Shown here: in pieces, positions 13,622 to 22,149 of the stretch
How positions within the stretch are numbered: position 1 is the first letter of the stretch
Layout: each line of letters begins with the position of its first letter
Source: Bacillota bacterium
Lineage (GTDB): Bacteria; Bacillota; UBA4882; UBA8346
Reading direction: 5' to 3'
Assembly: GCA_023415835.1 (NCBI GenBank)
Contig: JAEZJK010000115.1
Span: forward strand, 1-41,148
Length of the DNA: 41,148 bases
Position numbers and translations under genes: made by a program
The notes under the pieces: model-generated
Database searches by the model: none
Seen by the model: the letters and a program-made list of their open reading frames with translations, nothing else
What the model was told of the DNA's origin: nothing

Positions 13622-14375
13622 CAGGATTTCTCCTTCCTTGATTAAAACGCCGGTCAATCCAAAAAATTAAACCGAAAGCTATAACTGCTAAAATGATACA
13701 AACTAACTGTGCCAAACTTAACCAGGGAAAAACCATTGGGGCTACCCTGAAAAATTCAACTGTAAAACGCATAATGGAGTATAATCCGATATATAAAACA
13801 AAAAGAAATCCGGGAAACCGTTTATGATTACGAAACTTCCACAATACCAGAAAAATCAATAAGCTTCCAATCATCGAATAGATCTGCGTGGGATGGCGCA
13901 GTAAATGATCATTCCCCGAACAAGGAAGCGCCCAGGATACCGTAGCCTCTTTGCCATAACAACATCCTTTGAGGAAACAACCAATCCGCACCACCGCATA
14001 ACCCAAAGCAATAAAGGGGGCTATGATATCAGCCAATTTCCAAGGATAAATCTTTTTTCGTTTCAAATACCAAAAACCGACCCCAAATCCGCCCAATAGC
14101 CCGCCATGGAAAGCCAAACCACCAGAATTGATTAAGATGATCTCCCAAGGGTATTTTAGGTAGTATTGATACTCAGTAACAACATAAGCCAATCTAGATC
14201 CGACAATTGCCCCAATGAGGATCCACATTCCTAAATCAATAATGGTATCAAAACTAACCCCAATTTTTTTAGCGGAACGACCCGCCCCGTAAATCCCAAT
14301 TAAAAAGGCGATTGCTAACATTAACCCATAAGAATGAATCGGCCATCCTAGTACCTCAAATAAAACCGGTCTCAT
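13596..14375 (-). CDS. lgt: prolipoprotein diacylglyceryl transferase
   Basis: Transfers diacylglycerol from phosphatidylglycerol to the lipobox cysteine of prolipoproteins, the first lipoprotein maturation step, in the inner membrane. 259 residues with seven predicted membrane segments. Family motifs: HSYGLMLAIAF, SGGLAFHGGLLGG (the HGG motif, about 88-97) and RIGCFLKGCCYG (about 131-142, with the essential Arg), then HPTQIYS. ATG overlaps the lspA stop by one base (TAATG), so both lipoprotein-processing enzymes are co-translated. Confidence 0.96.
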   Translation of the reverse strand: MRPVLFEVLGWPIHSYGLMLAIAFLIGIYGAGRSAKKIGVSFDTIIDLGMWILIGAIVGSRLAYVVTEYQYYLKYPWEIILINSGGLAFHGGLLGGFGVGFWYLKRKKIYPWKLADIIAPFIALGYAVVRIGCFLKGCCYGKEATVSWALPCSGNDHLLRHPTQIYSMIGSLLIFLVLWKFRNHKRFPGFLFVLYIGLYSIMRFTVEFFRVAPMVFPWLSLAQLVCIILAVIAFGLIFWIDRRFNQGRRNPDATADLNR

Positions 14376-14878
14376 TAAACATCCTCCTTGCTAACAGTTC
14401 CATGGGAAATCTCTGGCGGTCCCTCGCTGGAATTTTTTCGGCTTTCCGTTTGATCAAAGTAGAGGCCGAGAATTACCAAGCCAACCCCAACGACAATGGC
14501 GACATCAGCCAAATTAAAAACCGGCCAAAACTGAAAATCCAAGAAATCGATAACATAGCCCAGGCGAATCCGATCTACCAGATTGCCTAATGCGCCCCCC
14601 AAGCCCAGCCCTAATCCAATCTGGAAAACTTTAGGATAACCTTTCAGTTTATCCCGTTGAAACCATGCAAAAATGATTACCGCTAAGGATAAAACTATGA
14701 GCAGTACGGTTTGGGACTGTAAAATGCCGAAGGCCGCCCCATAGTTTCGGACAAAGGTGACTGAAAAAATATTCTTTAGCACCCAGGCACTTTGAAAAGG
14801 CTCCAACTTCATTACTACAACTACCTTAGCCAGCTGGTCAATGACTAATACTAATAAGGTCAACAGGAAATATGGCAA
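14375..14878 (-). CDS. lspA: lipoprotein signal peptidase (signal peptidase II)
   Basis: Membrane aspartyl protease that cleaves the signal peptide of lipid-modified prolipoproteins. 167 residues with four membrane helices. Motifs: VLVIDQLAKVVV, VRNYGAAFGIL, GNLVDRIRLGYVIDFLDF and FNLADVAIVVG; the catalytic pair are the Asp of LVDR and the Asp of NLAD. TTG 14878 is preferred because AAAGGGG is 8 nt upstream; a TTG at 14908 in frame lacks a site. Followed by lgt and rluD in a tight operon. Confidence 0.94.
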   Translation of the reverse strand: MPYFLLTLLVLVIDQLAKVVVVMKLEPFQSAWVLKNIFSVTFVRNYGAAFGILQSQTVLLIVLSLAVIIFAWFQRDKLKGYPKVFQIGLGLGLGGALGNLVDRIRLGYVIDFLDFQFWPVFNLADVAIVVGVGLVILGLYFDQTESRKNSSEGPPEISHGTVSKEDV

Positions 14879-15002
14879 GAAAGTAACCCCTTTTTCAAAA
14901 AAGTTCAAAGTTAAGAACGAATGAGTAAGTCTAAAGTCCTATTTTCTTTGACTTTCGACTTATTATTTGAACATTTATTCTACTCTTTGACTAAAAACCC
15001 TT

Positions 15003-15668
15003 TTACTCTTTAACTAAATCCGGATATTCACGGGGCCGGGGTGCAATCTCGTCCGGGCCGACATCAATAATACTGTCAATTTCTTCGACAATGCCCCGTT
15101 CCTCTTCGGATCCAAGATAGGCGTCTTCATAGTCGGCGACTCCCCCTAGATCGGAAGGGCTCTCCGAGGTGCCATACCTAGCGACATCTTGCCAAATATC
15201 TTCCCCATCGGTGGCTACCACATCAGTTTCATCCAAAAAAGTACGGCCGAAGGGTGGGCTGAGCACTTCCTCCTCAACCGGGCGTTCTCGCGACTGATGG
15301 TTGTCTTCTTCTTGATGTTGGCAATGAATACACAAAGTGGTATATGGAATCGCTTCCAACCGCTCGTAATCGATCTCCCGGCCGCAATCTTCACAGATTC
15401 CATAAATACCTTTATCCATATGGTCGAGGGCTTCATTGATTCTCTGTAAAATCTCGTGAGTGTTATTCCATAACGCTAAATCCTTCTCCCGTTCAAAAGT
15501 CTCCGAACCCAAATCGGCCGGATGATTGTCATAAGCCGATAATTCCTGGACTGAACCGGTGAGAGGTTCCTCAAGGTTAAACCGGTTTGAAGCTTGGATC
15601 TCCTCCTCAAGATGCCTCTTTTCCGATAATAAACGTTCCCGAAAGTGGTTTAGTTGCATATGATTCAT
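15003..15668 (-). CDS. yteA: YteA-family TraR/DksA zinc-finger protein
   Basis: 221 residues. N-terminal coiled-coil hairpin, then the conserved ELSAYDNHPADLGSETFEREKDLAL (as two adjacent blocks), the DksA/TraR-type C4 zinc finger CEDCGREIDYERLEAIPYTT-LCIHC (about 93-118), and a family-specific tail with EEEVL and DIWQDVARYGTSESPSDLGG. Members occur mainly in spore-forming Bacillota; the DksA fold enters the RNA polymerase secondary channel, but the role of YteA is not well known. ATG follows GGGAG at 7 nt. Upstream of lspA, downstream of a DUF5665-like gene, same strand. Confidence 0.88.
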   Translation of the reverse strand: MNHMQLNHFRERLLSEKRHLEEEIQASNRFNLEEPLTGSVQELSAYDNHPADLGSETFEREKDLALWNNTHEILQRINEALDHMDKGIYGICEDCGREIDYERLEAIPYTTLCIHCQHQEEDNHQSRERPVEEEVLSPPFGRTFLDETDVVATDGEDIWQDVARYGTSESPSDLGGVADYEDAYLGSEEERGIVEEIDSIIDVGPDEIAPRPREYPDLVKE

Positions 15669-15681
15669 TGTTTTACTCCCT

Positions 15682-15990
15682 TCATGAGTATAACCGTAAT
15701 TGTTGATTAACGATCCTTACCAGGTCGGCGATATATTTCCCGATAACCGGCAAATTCAAACTCGCCAACCTGGTAAGGAGCACTAAGAATAAACTAGCTA
15801 TAATAGTGAGTCCGATAGCGATCCCAAACCCTCTCGCCAAACCACTTAAAAAGTTAAGAAAGATTAAGCGGGTTGGATTTTGAATTAATTGCATGAAATC
15901 AGCCAGGTTAGCCCGTTCCAACTTATACTCGACCTCAATTAGTTTTCGAAATAAAGCTTGTGCAAGCTTTCGTTTTAAAATATAAACCAC
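15682..15990 (-). CDS. DUF5665-like small membrane protein
   Basis: 102 residues. An amphipathic N-terminal half (KLIEVEYKLERANLADFMQL) is followed by LIFLNFLSGLARGFGIAIG, one strong membrane helix (about 53-73) and a short amphipathic C-terminus (LPVIGKYIADLVRIV). This pattern is that of the DUF5665 family of Bacillota, of unknown function. The start is uncertain: GTG 15990 is used, with AAGGTGG somewhat far upstream. Thirteen bases separate it from the yteA-like gene. Confidence 0.65.
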   Translation of the reverse strand: MVYILKRKLAQALFRKLIEVEYKLERANLADFMQLIQNPTRLIFLNFLSGLARGFGIAIGLTIIASLFLVLLTRLASLNLPVIGKYIADLVRIVNQQLRLYS

Positions 15991-16325
15991 CCGGTATTTA
16001 TGTTCCCACCTTAGCGGCGATTTTAACCAAGATTCAACAGATTAAACGGATCTTCCTTAAGGCAGGTTAAAAATGTAATGCCTAAATTTTAAGGTTCCGC
16101 CGCCCAAAGAGAGAAAAACGGTAAATCGCGAAACCGGAAAAGACGGAAATTTGTGGTCGATATGATTTCAATCCGTGTGTTTTCACACCTTTCACGATTG
16201 AAAAAGTCTAGCTAACCGAAAAAAACGCCACCCGCCGGTCTTCAACAGCTGGCCAGTCGTACTTTAAAACTATTGTTTCAAGAATTAGCCCCAAAGGAGT
16301 TAAAGGGATAGCTATCAGGTAACAG
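15991..16325. other. intergenic region with a nested hairpin, no gene found
   Basis: About 330 bases. The only clear structure is a stem TTTCAATC (16166-16173) / GATTGAAA (16196-16203) enclosing a second hairpin GTGTG/CACAC (16175-16179 / 16184-16188). The element occurs once here. No ORF with a ribosome-binding site was found on either strand. Confidence 0.4.
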
Positions 16326-16427
16326 TTATTCGGTTGAAACCTTACCGCTTCGAATCAAACTAACTGCTTTCCACATAAAGTACCCGGCGATTCCATAATA
16401 GATCAGGCCGAACCAGGGAACCTCCAC
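16326..16427 (-). CDS. 33-aa single-pass membrane mini-protein
   Basis: GTG at 16427 follows AAGGA with a 10-nt spacer. The peptide begins VEVPWFGLIYYGIAGYFMWK (first residue Met if initiated), a probable membrane helix, then a basic tail AVSLIRSGKVSTE. Mini-proteins of this type are usually missed by gene callers. No partner is evident; the HAD gene is next on the same strand but upstream. Supported by composition and start site only. Confidence 0.4.
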   Translation of the reverse strand: MEVPWFGLIYYGIAGYFMWKAVSLIRSGKVSTE

Positions 16428-16497
16428 TGTTAATTAATCCTTGACGGTATCAGTGATAATTAGCAAGGTTAATCCATAAATGCTTATTTTATAAAGA

Positions 16498-17139
16498 TTA
16501 GGAAAACTGTTCTTGCCTGAGCAAATAAATATGCAGGTTTAGAGATTTTCTCAACAACTCCACACTTTCAAACCTCAGGGTGTTTATACCATACCTTGCG
16601 GCTCCATCTAGGTTTTCCTGAGTATCATCTATAAATAGGCACTCGTTCGGCTCCAATCCCATTTCATCGAGGCAATGTTTGTAAATTGCAAGTTGAGGTT
16701 TGCACATCTGAAGGTCGCATGAAAAAAACCGGTGTTCAAAATAGTTTAACCAATTATGGTTTTGTTCGATATATCTTAATGCGTCACAAATCATATTGGA
16801 AAGGACAGCTAATTTTATTCTTTTTGTTTGTAAATCCTTAATATACTCGATCGTTTCCTGGTTAATCACCGTCCAACTTAAGACATCCAACTCAATTAAG
16901 CCTTGGATTTGTTCCCTAGTGAGACTTAATCCAAAATGTTCGATTAGCCTAGCCCAAAACTCGATGCCGCTAATTAAACCGGAGTCGTATTCAACCCTGA
17001 AAAACCGATAAGCATTTTGAAAGCTCTCCGGATCGTTAAGATTTAAGATCCTCATTATTTTCCCAATGTAAACTTCATTTTGAGGATAACTTATTACCCC
17101 GCCGTAATCAAAAATAATTCCCTTGATGTTTTGCTGCAT
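16498..17139 (-). CDS. HAD-superfamily hydrolase (IA type)
   Basis: A 213-residue cytosolic phosphatase-like protein. Motif I is IIFDYGGVI (about residues 8-16), with the nucleophile Asp but lacking the usual second Asp (DYGG instead of DxDG), as in several HAD IA members. Motif II is LAVLSNM (about 112), motif III the Lys of MCKPQLAIY (about 148), motif IV FIDDTQENLDGA (about 170). The four-helix cap lies between motifs I and II. ATG 17139 follows AAAAGGAG. Substrate unknown. Confidence 0.85.
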   Translation of the reverse strand: MQQNIKGIIFDYGGVISYPQNEVYIGKIMRILNLNDPESFQNAYRFFRVEYDSGLISGIEFWARLIEHFGLSLTREQIQGLIELDVLSWTVINQETIEYIKDLQTKRIKLAVLSNMICDALRYIEQNHNWLNYFEHRFFSCDLQMCKPQLAIYKHCLDEMGLEPNECLFIDDTQENLDGAARYGINTLRFESVELLRKSLNLHIYLLRQEQFS

Positions 17140-17265
17140 TGATTCTCCTTTTAAAATGAAATTTAATGGGATTAACCTGAAGTGGGATTCCAAAATAATG
17201 TAATATATTTCAATAATTATCAGCCAATTCCTTTACAAATAACTAATCGTCATGAGTTTTTCATT

Positions 17266-17487
17266 ATGAGAGCCGTAGGCGGCTTGTTGATGTTATTGGG
17301 GGTAAAGGGGATAATCCTCGGGGTTCCGGTGCTCGCCTCCGCTATGCCGGCTACAGCCTTGGTTGCGGTTTTTGCGGAAAAACACGGCGCCGATGCCCTG
17401 CTGGCTTCTAGCGCCGTGTTCCTCTCCACTATCCTGTCAATAGTCACCATTCCAGGGATGATCTTCCTACTCCAGCTTGCTGATTAA
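17266..17487 (+). pseudogene. C-terminal remnant of an AEC-family transporter
   Basis: A 73-residue frame corresponding to the last two membrane segments of auxin-efflux-carrier (AEC) family permeases: GVPVLASAMPATALVAVFAE, KHGADALLASSAVFLSTILS, then TIPGMIFLL. The conserved AMP and ST-LS-TLP pattern is clear, but intact members have about 300 residues and ten helices. Sequence upstream (17140-17265) shows no further transporter coding in any frame. The ATG lacks a ribosome-binding site. It is a relic. Confidence 0.7.
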
Positions 17488-17491
17488 AGAT

Positions 17492-20400
17492 TTACTTTTC
17501 CCGGGTTACCTTCAACTCCGCCGGGTGGCCGTTAATGTCCCACTTTTCGAATACAGCACCTGTTTCTAGCTTCCGTTCGATTGCCACCGCTAAAACTTCG
17601 GATTTAATATAGTCCTGGAAATCTTCCACCGCTGCAGCTACTTCGTCATCAGCCAGATACTCCAGTCTGATCCGATCAGTCAATTCAAATCCGGCGCTTT
17701 TCCGCATATTTTGAACCTTGGAGACTATCTCGCGAGCCAGGCCCTCACCAATCAACGCTTTATTCAAACGAATATCCAGGATTACATAACGGCCGCGATC
17801 CATTTCGACTGCGAAACCCTCTTTATCTTCCACCCGAACCTCAAGATCATCACCGGTTAAGTTCACTGGAACGCCGTTTACCTCCAAAACGATAGTCCCT
17901 TTTTCCCGTAAAGTTCTCACTAATGCTGCGGCGTCACTCTGAGCTAAAGTGGCCGCTATTCCTTGTAACAACTTCCCGTATTTGGGACCAAGTACTGGGA
18001 AATTAGGTTTCACCGTATAAGAAACATATTCGTCCGGATTATCGATATATTCCAACTGCTTAATATTTAGCTCTTCTTTTACCAGTTCGGACATGGGATC
18101 CAGCATCGGTTGGCTGCTACGGGAGACTTTGATTGCCGCCAATGGTTGCCTCACCTTAATCTGGACTTTATTCCGGGCCGCCCGGCCCAGGGAAACCAGA
18201 GCGATCACCAATCCCATATGTTCTTCGAGACTGTGATCGACCATACTTTGATCCGCCTCGGGATATAGCTCCAGGTGAACCGAGTCTTTGGCGCCTCGTG
18301 CCCCTTGGCATAAATTCCGATAAATCTCGTCCGCCAGGAAGGGCGCAAACGGCGCGATCAGTTTGGCGGTGGTAATTAAGACCTCCCAAAGGGTCCGGTA
18401 AACCGCCTTTTTACTGATGCCCATTCCCGAAGCCCAAAAACGGTCTCGGCAGCGGCGGACGTACCAATTGGAAACGTCGTCAATCACAAAATCCTGTATC
18501 ATTCTGACCACCCGGGTCAGATCGTAAGCTGCCATATCTGTCCTGGCTTGAGCGATAACCGTATTCAAACGCGAGAGCACCCAGCGGTCAATCTCCTCCC
18601 GCTCTGGGACCGGCACTTCATAGGATGCCGAATCGGCGTGGTCGATATTGGCGTATAGCGTAAAGAATGAGTAGACGTTTTGGAGAGTCCCGAAAAATTT
18701 GGCGGATACTTCTTTCAAACCTTCTTCATCGAAACGCGTCGGCGTCCAAGGTGGCGAAACAGCCATCAAGTACCAACGGGTGGCGTCGGCCCCGTATTTC
18801 TCAATCAACTTCCAGGGATCGACCGCATTCCCGCGGGATTTGGACATCTTCTGCCCGTTTTTATCCAAGAGCAAATCATTGACCAATACATTTTTAAAGG
18901 CAGGCCGGTCAAACAGGAAGGTCCCAATGGCCAACAACGAATAAAACCAACCCCGGGTCTGATCGATCCCCTCGCAGATAAAATCAGCCGGGAAGAGCCG
19001 GTCAAAATCGTCCTGGTGCTCAAAAGGATAGTGCCACTGGGCATAAGGCATTGAACCGGAGTCGAACCAACAATCGATTACTTCTGAGGTCCGGGTCATT
19101 GTACCGCCGCATGCGCAGGTAAGGTGTACCTGGTCGATATACGGCCGGTGCAGTTCAATTGTGGCCGGGGCAATTTTTTCCACCGCCCGTTCGGCCAATT
19201 CTTGCCTGGAACCGACCGAATCCAATTTACCACAGGATTCGCAACGCCAAATATTCAACGGGGTTCCCCAGTAACGATCCCGGGAAAGTGACCAGTCGAT
19301 CAGGTTCTCCAACCAATTGCCGAAACGGCCTTTCCCCACATGTTCCGGGAACCAGTTGATCTGTTTATTATTGGCGATCAAACGGTCCTTATACTTGGTA
19401 GTCGCAATATACCATGATTTGCGGGCATAGTATAACAATGGAGTATCACACCGCCAGCAGTATGGATAGGAATGAGTTAACCGCTCTTTGCTAAATAATT
19501 TGCCTTCCGCCTTCAAATAGCGGGTAATATCAAGATCGGCCTCGCGGACAAACCGGCCGGCCCAAGGGGTTACTTCCAACGTAAACTTACCTTCCTTATC
19601 AACTGGTTGGACAACGGGGAGGCCGTATTTCTTCCCTAACTGATAATCATCCTCACCGAAGGCGGGCGCTATATGGACGATTCCGGTACCGTCCTCGGTG
19701 GAAACAAAGTCGGCTCCGTATACCTGAAAAGCATTTTCATTTTCCACTTTAACCAGAGGCAAAAGTTGCTCGTACTCCAGGCCAACCAAGGCTTCGCCCT
19801 TAATTTCCTCAATTATCTCGGCGTCTTTGCCCAATACGACCTCGACCCGATCCCGCACTAAGATATAGACCGCCGGATCATCCGGCCGCCGCACCCGGAC
19901 ATAGGTAAATAACGGATTAATTGCCAAAGCCACATTGGACGGAAGGGTCCAGGGGGTAGTGGTCCAGACTAGGAAATACTCGCCCTCTTTGCCCTTGGCC
20001 TTCATCCGGATATAAACCGAATCAATGGTCTCATCCTTATACCCTAATGAAACCTCGTGGGAGGCCAATGGCGTCCCGCAACGGGAACAATAAGGCATAA
20101 TCTTGTGGCCTTCATAAATCAGTCCCTCATCAAAGAAGCGTTTTAAGATCCACCAGACCGATTCGATATAGTTATTATCCAGAGTAATATAGGGGTGATC
20201 CATATCCAGCCAATAACCGATCCGCTCCGTCATCCGCCGCCATTCTTTCTCATAGGTGAAGACGGACTCCCGGCACTTTTTATTAAAAGGTTCGATTCCA
20301 TAAGCCTCAATCCCCTGCTTGGAGGAGAGGCCTAATTGTTTTTCAACCTCAATCTCCACCGGTAGTCCGTGAGTGTCCCAACCAGCCTTACGGTTAACCT

Positions 20401-20638
20401 GAAAACCAAGCATGGTATGATATCGGCATACCGTATCTTTTAAAGTACGAGCCAACACATGATGGATCCCTGGTTTGCCATTGGCCGTAGGCGGTCCTTC
20501 ATAAAAGACAAACCGCGGCGCTCCCTCCCGCTCGGTAATGCTTCGTTCCGGTACCTTTTCAGCCTGCCAATGCTTTAAAGCCGCTTCTTCTCTGGCATTA
20601 ACCGGAGTTTTAGTATCAACTTCCCAAAATTTTCCCAT
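17492..20638 (-). CDS. ileS: isoleucyl-tRNA synthetase, long (type 2-like) form
   Basis: Charges tRNA-Ile in the cytosol. 1048 residues, longer than the about 920 of the usual Bacillus/E. coli type and fitting the eukaryote-like IleS2 type, which in other bacteria is linked with mupirocin resistance. HIGH appears as PTANGKPGIHHVLART, the editing domain spans about 190-400, KMSKS is GQKMSKSRGNAVDPW (about 600), and the anticodon-binding domain and C-terminal extension follow. A zinc-type RCDTPLLYYARKSWY block is present. ATG 20638 follows AAAGGAG. The upstream T-box controls it. Type assignment rests on length and motifs. Confidence 0.97.
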   Translation of the reverse strand: MGKFWEVDTKTPVNAREEAALKHWQAEKVPERSITEREGAPRFVFYEGPPTANGKPGIHHVLARTLKDTVCRYHTMLGFQVNRKAGWDTHGLPVEIEVEKQLGLSSKQGIEAYGIEPFNKKCRESVFTYEKEWRRMTERIGYWLDMDHPYITLDNNYIESVWWILKRFFDEGLIYEGHKIMPYCSRCGTPLASHEVSLGYKDETIDSVYIRMKAKGKEGEYFLVWTTTPWTLPSNVALAINPLFTYVRVRRPDDPAVYILVRDRVEVVLGKDAEIIEEIKGEALVGLEYEQLLPLVKVENENAFQVYGADFVSTEDGTGIVHIAPAFGEDDYQLGKKYGLPVVQPVDKEGKFTLEVTPWAGRFVREADLDITRYLKAEGKLFSKERLTHSYPYCWRCDTPLLYYARKSWYIATTKYKDRLIANNKQINWFPEHVGKGRFGNWLENLIDWSLSRDRYWGTPLNIWRCESCGKLDSVGSRQELAERAVEKIAPATIELHRPYIDQVHLTCACGGTMTRTSEVIDCWFDSGSMPYAQWHYPFEHQDDFDRLFPADFICEGIDQTRGWFYSLLAIGTFLFDRPAFKNVLVNDLLLDKNGQKMSKSRGNAVDPWKLIEKYGADATRWYLMAVSPPWTPTRFDEEGLKEVSAKFFGTLQNVYSFFTLYANIDHADSASYEVPVPEREEIDRWVLSRLNTVIAQARTDMAAYDLTRVVRMIQDFVIDDVSNWYVRRCRDRFWASGMGISKKAVYRTLWEVLITTAKLIAPFAPFLADEIYRNLCQGARGAKDSVHLELYPEADQSMVDHSLEEHMGLVIALVSLGRAARNKVQIKVRQPLAAIKVSRSSQPMLDPMSELVKEELNIKQLEYIDNPDEYVSYTVKPNFPVLGPKYGKLLQGIAATLAQSDAAALVRTLREKGTIVLEVNGVPVNLTGDDLEVRVEDKEGFAVEMDRGRYVILDIRLNKALIGEGLAREIVSKVQNMRKSAGFELTDRIRLEYLADDEVAAAVEDFQDYIKSEVLAVAIERKLETGAVFEKWDINGHPAELKVTREK

Positions 20639-20735
20639 CCCAGATGCTCCTTTCAACAAACACCAATATTTTATCCGAATTCTTCAGTCAGTGAGGTGTA
20701 AAAACCCTTTACACAATTCACTCTTTAAACTTAAT

Positions 20736-20986
20736 AAAAAAACCGCCCCTCAAAAGGGACGGATCTTAAACCCGCGGTACCACCCGGTTTAAAAGCAATA
20801 TTTGCTTTTCACTCTCGCTTCGGTAACGGTGAAGGCCGGCGTTTTCTACTACTTAAAACGGTTCGAAACGCGACTCCGGGGTGATCTTCCCATTCCGCCT
20901 CAGCGCCGGCTTGCACCTGTCCCGGCTCTCTACAGCCTATCGCAAATGGTACTCTTCCCCTTCAAAGTCGTTCAAAACGTAAATTT
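20736..20986 (-). ncRNA. T-box riboswitch (isoleucine specifier) upstream of ileS
   Basis: On the minus strand the conserved GGGTGGTACCGCGG (20785-20772) is the T-box antiterminator core, whose UGGU-side bases pair with uncharged tRNA ends. It is followed by a terminator hairpin (20762-20743) with an eight-base stem and a T run (20742-20736). In stem I, GGGAAGATCACC provides an AUC isoleucine specifier at 20885-20883. Uncharged tRNA-Ile would promote readthrough into ileS. Confidence 0.93.
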
Positions 20987-20992
20987 AGGTTA

Positions 20993-21021
20993 ATTATAAT
21001 ATAACTGGAGGTGATCGTCAA
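20993..21021 (-). promoter_or_regulatory. sigma-A promoter of the ileS T-box
   Basis: On the minus strand TTGACG (21021-21016) and a perfect TATAAT (20998-20993) are exactly 17 nt apart. The start point would be near 20986, at the start of the T-box. Confidence 0.8.
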
Positions 21022-21060
21022 CGCCCCGGTTGAAAAATAACTCTTTATGGTTATTCGGGC

Positions 21061-21261
21061 TTAATTGTTTTTTAGGTTTTTAAAACTGTTGACAGCCTTT
21101 TGTTTAACAGTTTTTACATCTCGGAACTTTGTTTTTTGTGCCTTTAAACACTTTTTTATGTCTTGATTCACCTTTTTGGTGCCTTGTACGGTTTTGGATT
21201 TCGCAGCTTTATAATCCTTTTTTATGCTTGTTTGGCGGTCGTGGTAGTTTGGATGGTATTC
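21061..21261 (-). other. in-frame open extension beyond the anti-sigma TAG stop
   Basis: Directly after the TAG that ends the anti-sigma-like gene (21264-21262) the same frame stays open for 66 codons to a TAA (21063-21061). The encoded stretch is very Lys/Gln/Asn-rich (for example KAAKSKTVQGTKKVNQDIKK), unlike random translation in composition. It has no own start site. It may be a former C-terminal tail cut by a recent nonsense mutation, a readthrough extension, or chance in A-rich sequence. Confidence 0.35.
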
Positions 21262-22149
21262 CTAGTACCCCTCCACAAACAGCTCCGCAATCCGGATCGC
21301 TTCATCAAAAGTAATATCATCCTCCCCCTCCGGGCGTAAATAAAACCCCCGGCCGTTTTTCACCCAAAAAAGGCTGTGCCTAACTTGTAGGTTCTGCTCT
21401 TTAGCATTCTCATCCTCAAAATATTGACGCCTGGGGTGCTCCAGCCAAAAACCTTCACAGTCCCGGATTGTCACCTTTTTGTTCACGCAATTCCTAATCC
21501 GATAAGCCCTGCCCATGACATATATTCCAATCATAGCGCCACCCTTATGGTAAAAAGCCCCAGTGTACCGATGGGCGTCATATATTTTCATATCTTCCAA
21601 CGCCCGGTCGTCATGGATCGCCAGTACGATTTGGTCCTTCAATTGCCGGAAGCTGTCAACATCCATTCTTTGATCAAGCTTTACACCAATTACCCGAAAA
21701 TCTAATTGATAACCCTCCAAAACTTCGGGAAAATGGACCTGAAACTCCACCTTCTCACCAAGCCTGTAATCATCCAAACCGCTGGCTTTCTCACATAGCC
21801 CCAGGGACAGCTTAAACTCATCGACCGGTTTTACTACCGCCCGGTAACTGTCACCGGCCTTCTCGACCACAAATATTTTCTTTATAGAATTAGCCAGCTG
21901 CGCCGCCATCACTCTTGCTTCTTTTGAAAATGTCAAAAGCATCAACCCTGAAACAATTATAACCGTAACGGCCACAGCAGCGGCTCTCCAAGCGGATCGA
22001 TAACTTGAAGTTTCACGCTTTGTTTTGATTGAAATATTGGCCAGGCTTGCATTAATCCTTGTTAACAAATCCGTCGGCGCTTCTATTCCTTCAACCTTAC
22101 GTTGTAACGCAGCTTTGATAACATGTTCCATTTGAATATGCTTATCCAT
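21262..22149 (-). CDS. membrane-anchored putative anti-sigma factor
   Basis: 295 residues. A cytosolic N-terminal part (about 1-60, MDKHIQMEHVIKAALQRKVE) is followed by one membrane helix (about 67-86, AAAVAVTVIIVSGLMLLTF) and a 200-residue extracytoplasmic domain with no family I can name. Topology and position suit a transmembrane anti-sigma factor holding the sigma at the membrane until an envelope signal arrives. No HCC zinc motif of the ZAS class is visible. ATG 22149 overlaps the sigma stop by 8 nt, so the pair is translationally coupled. DUF4179-like proteins have this layout. Confidence 0.65.
   Translation of the reverse strand: MDKHIQMEHVIKAALQRKVEGIEAPTDLLTRINASLANISIKTKRETSSYRSAWRAAAVAVTVIIVSGLMLLTFSKEARVMAAQLANSIKKIFVVEKAGDSYRAVVKPVDEFKLSLGLCEKASGLDDYRLGEKVEFQVHFPEVLEGYQLDFRVIGVKLDQRMDVDSFRQLKDQIVLAIHDDRALEDMKIYDAHRYTGAFYHKGGAMIGIYVMGRAYRIRNCVNKKVTIRDCEGFWLEHPRRQYFEDENAKEQNLQVRHSLFWVKNGRGFYLRPEGEDDITFDEAIRIAELFVEGY

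Noticed and set aside
16166..16203. CRISPR array
   Set aside because: Only one repeat-like unit, no spacers and no cas genes.
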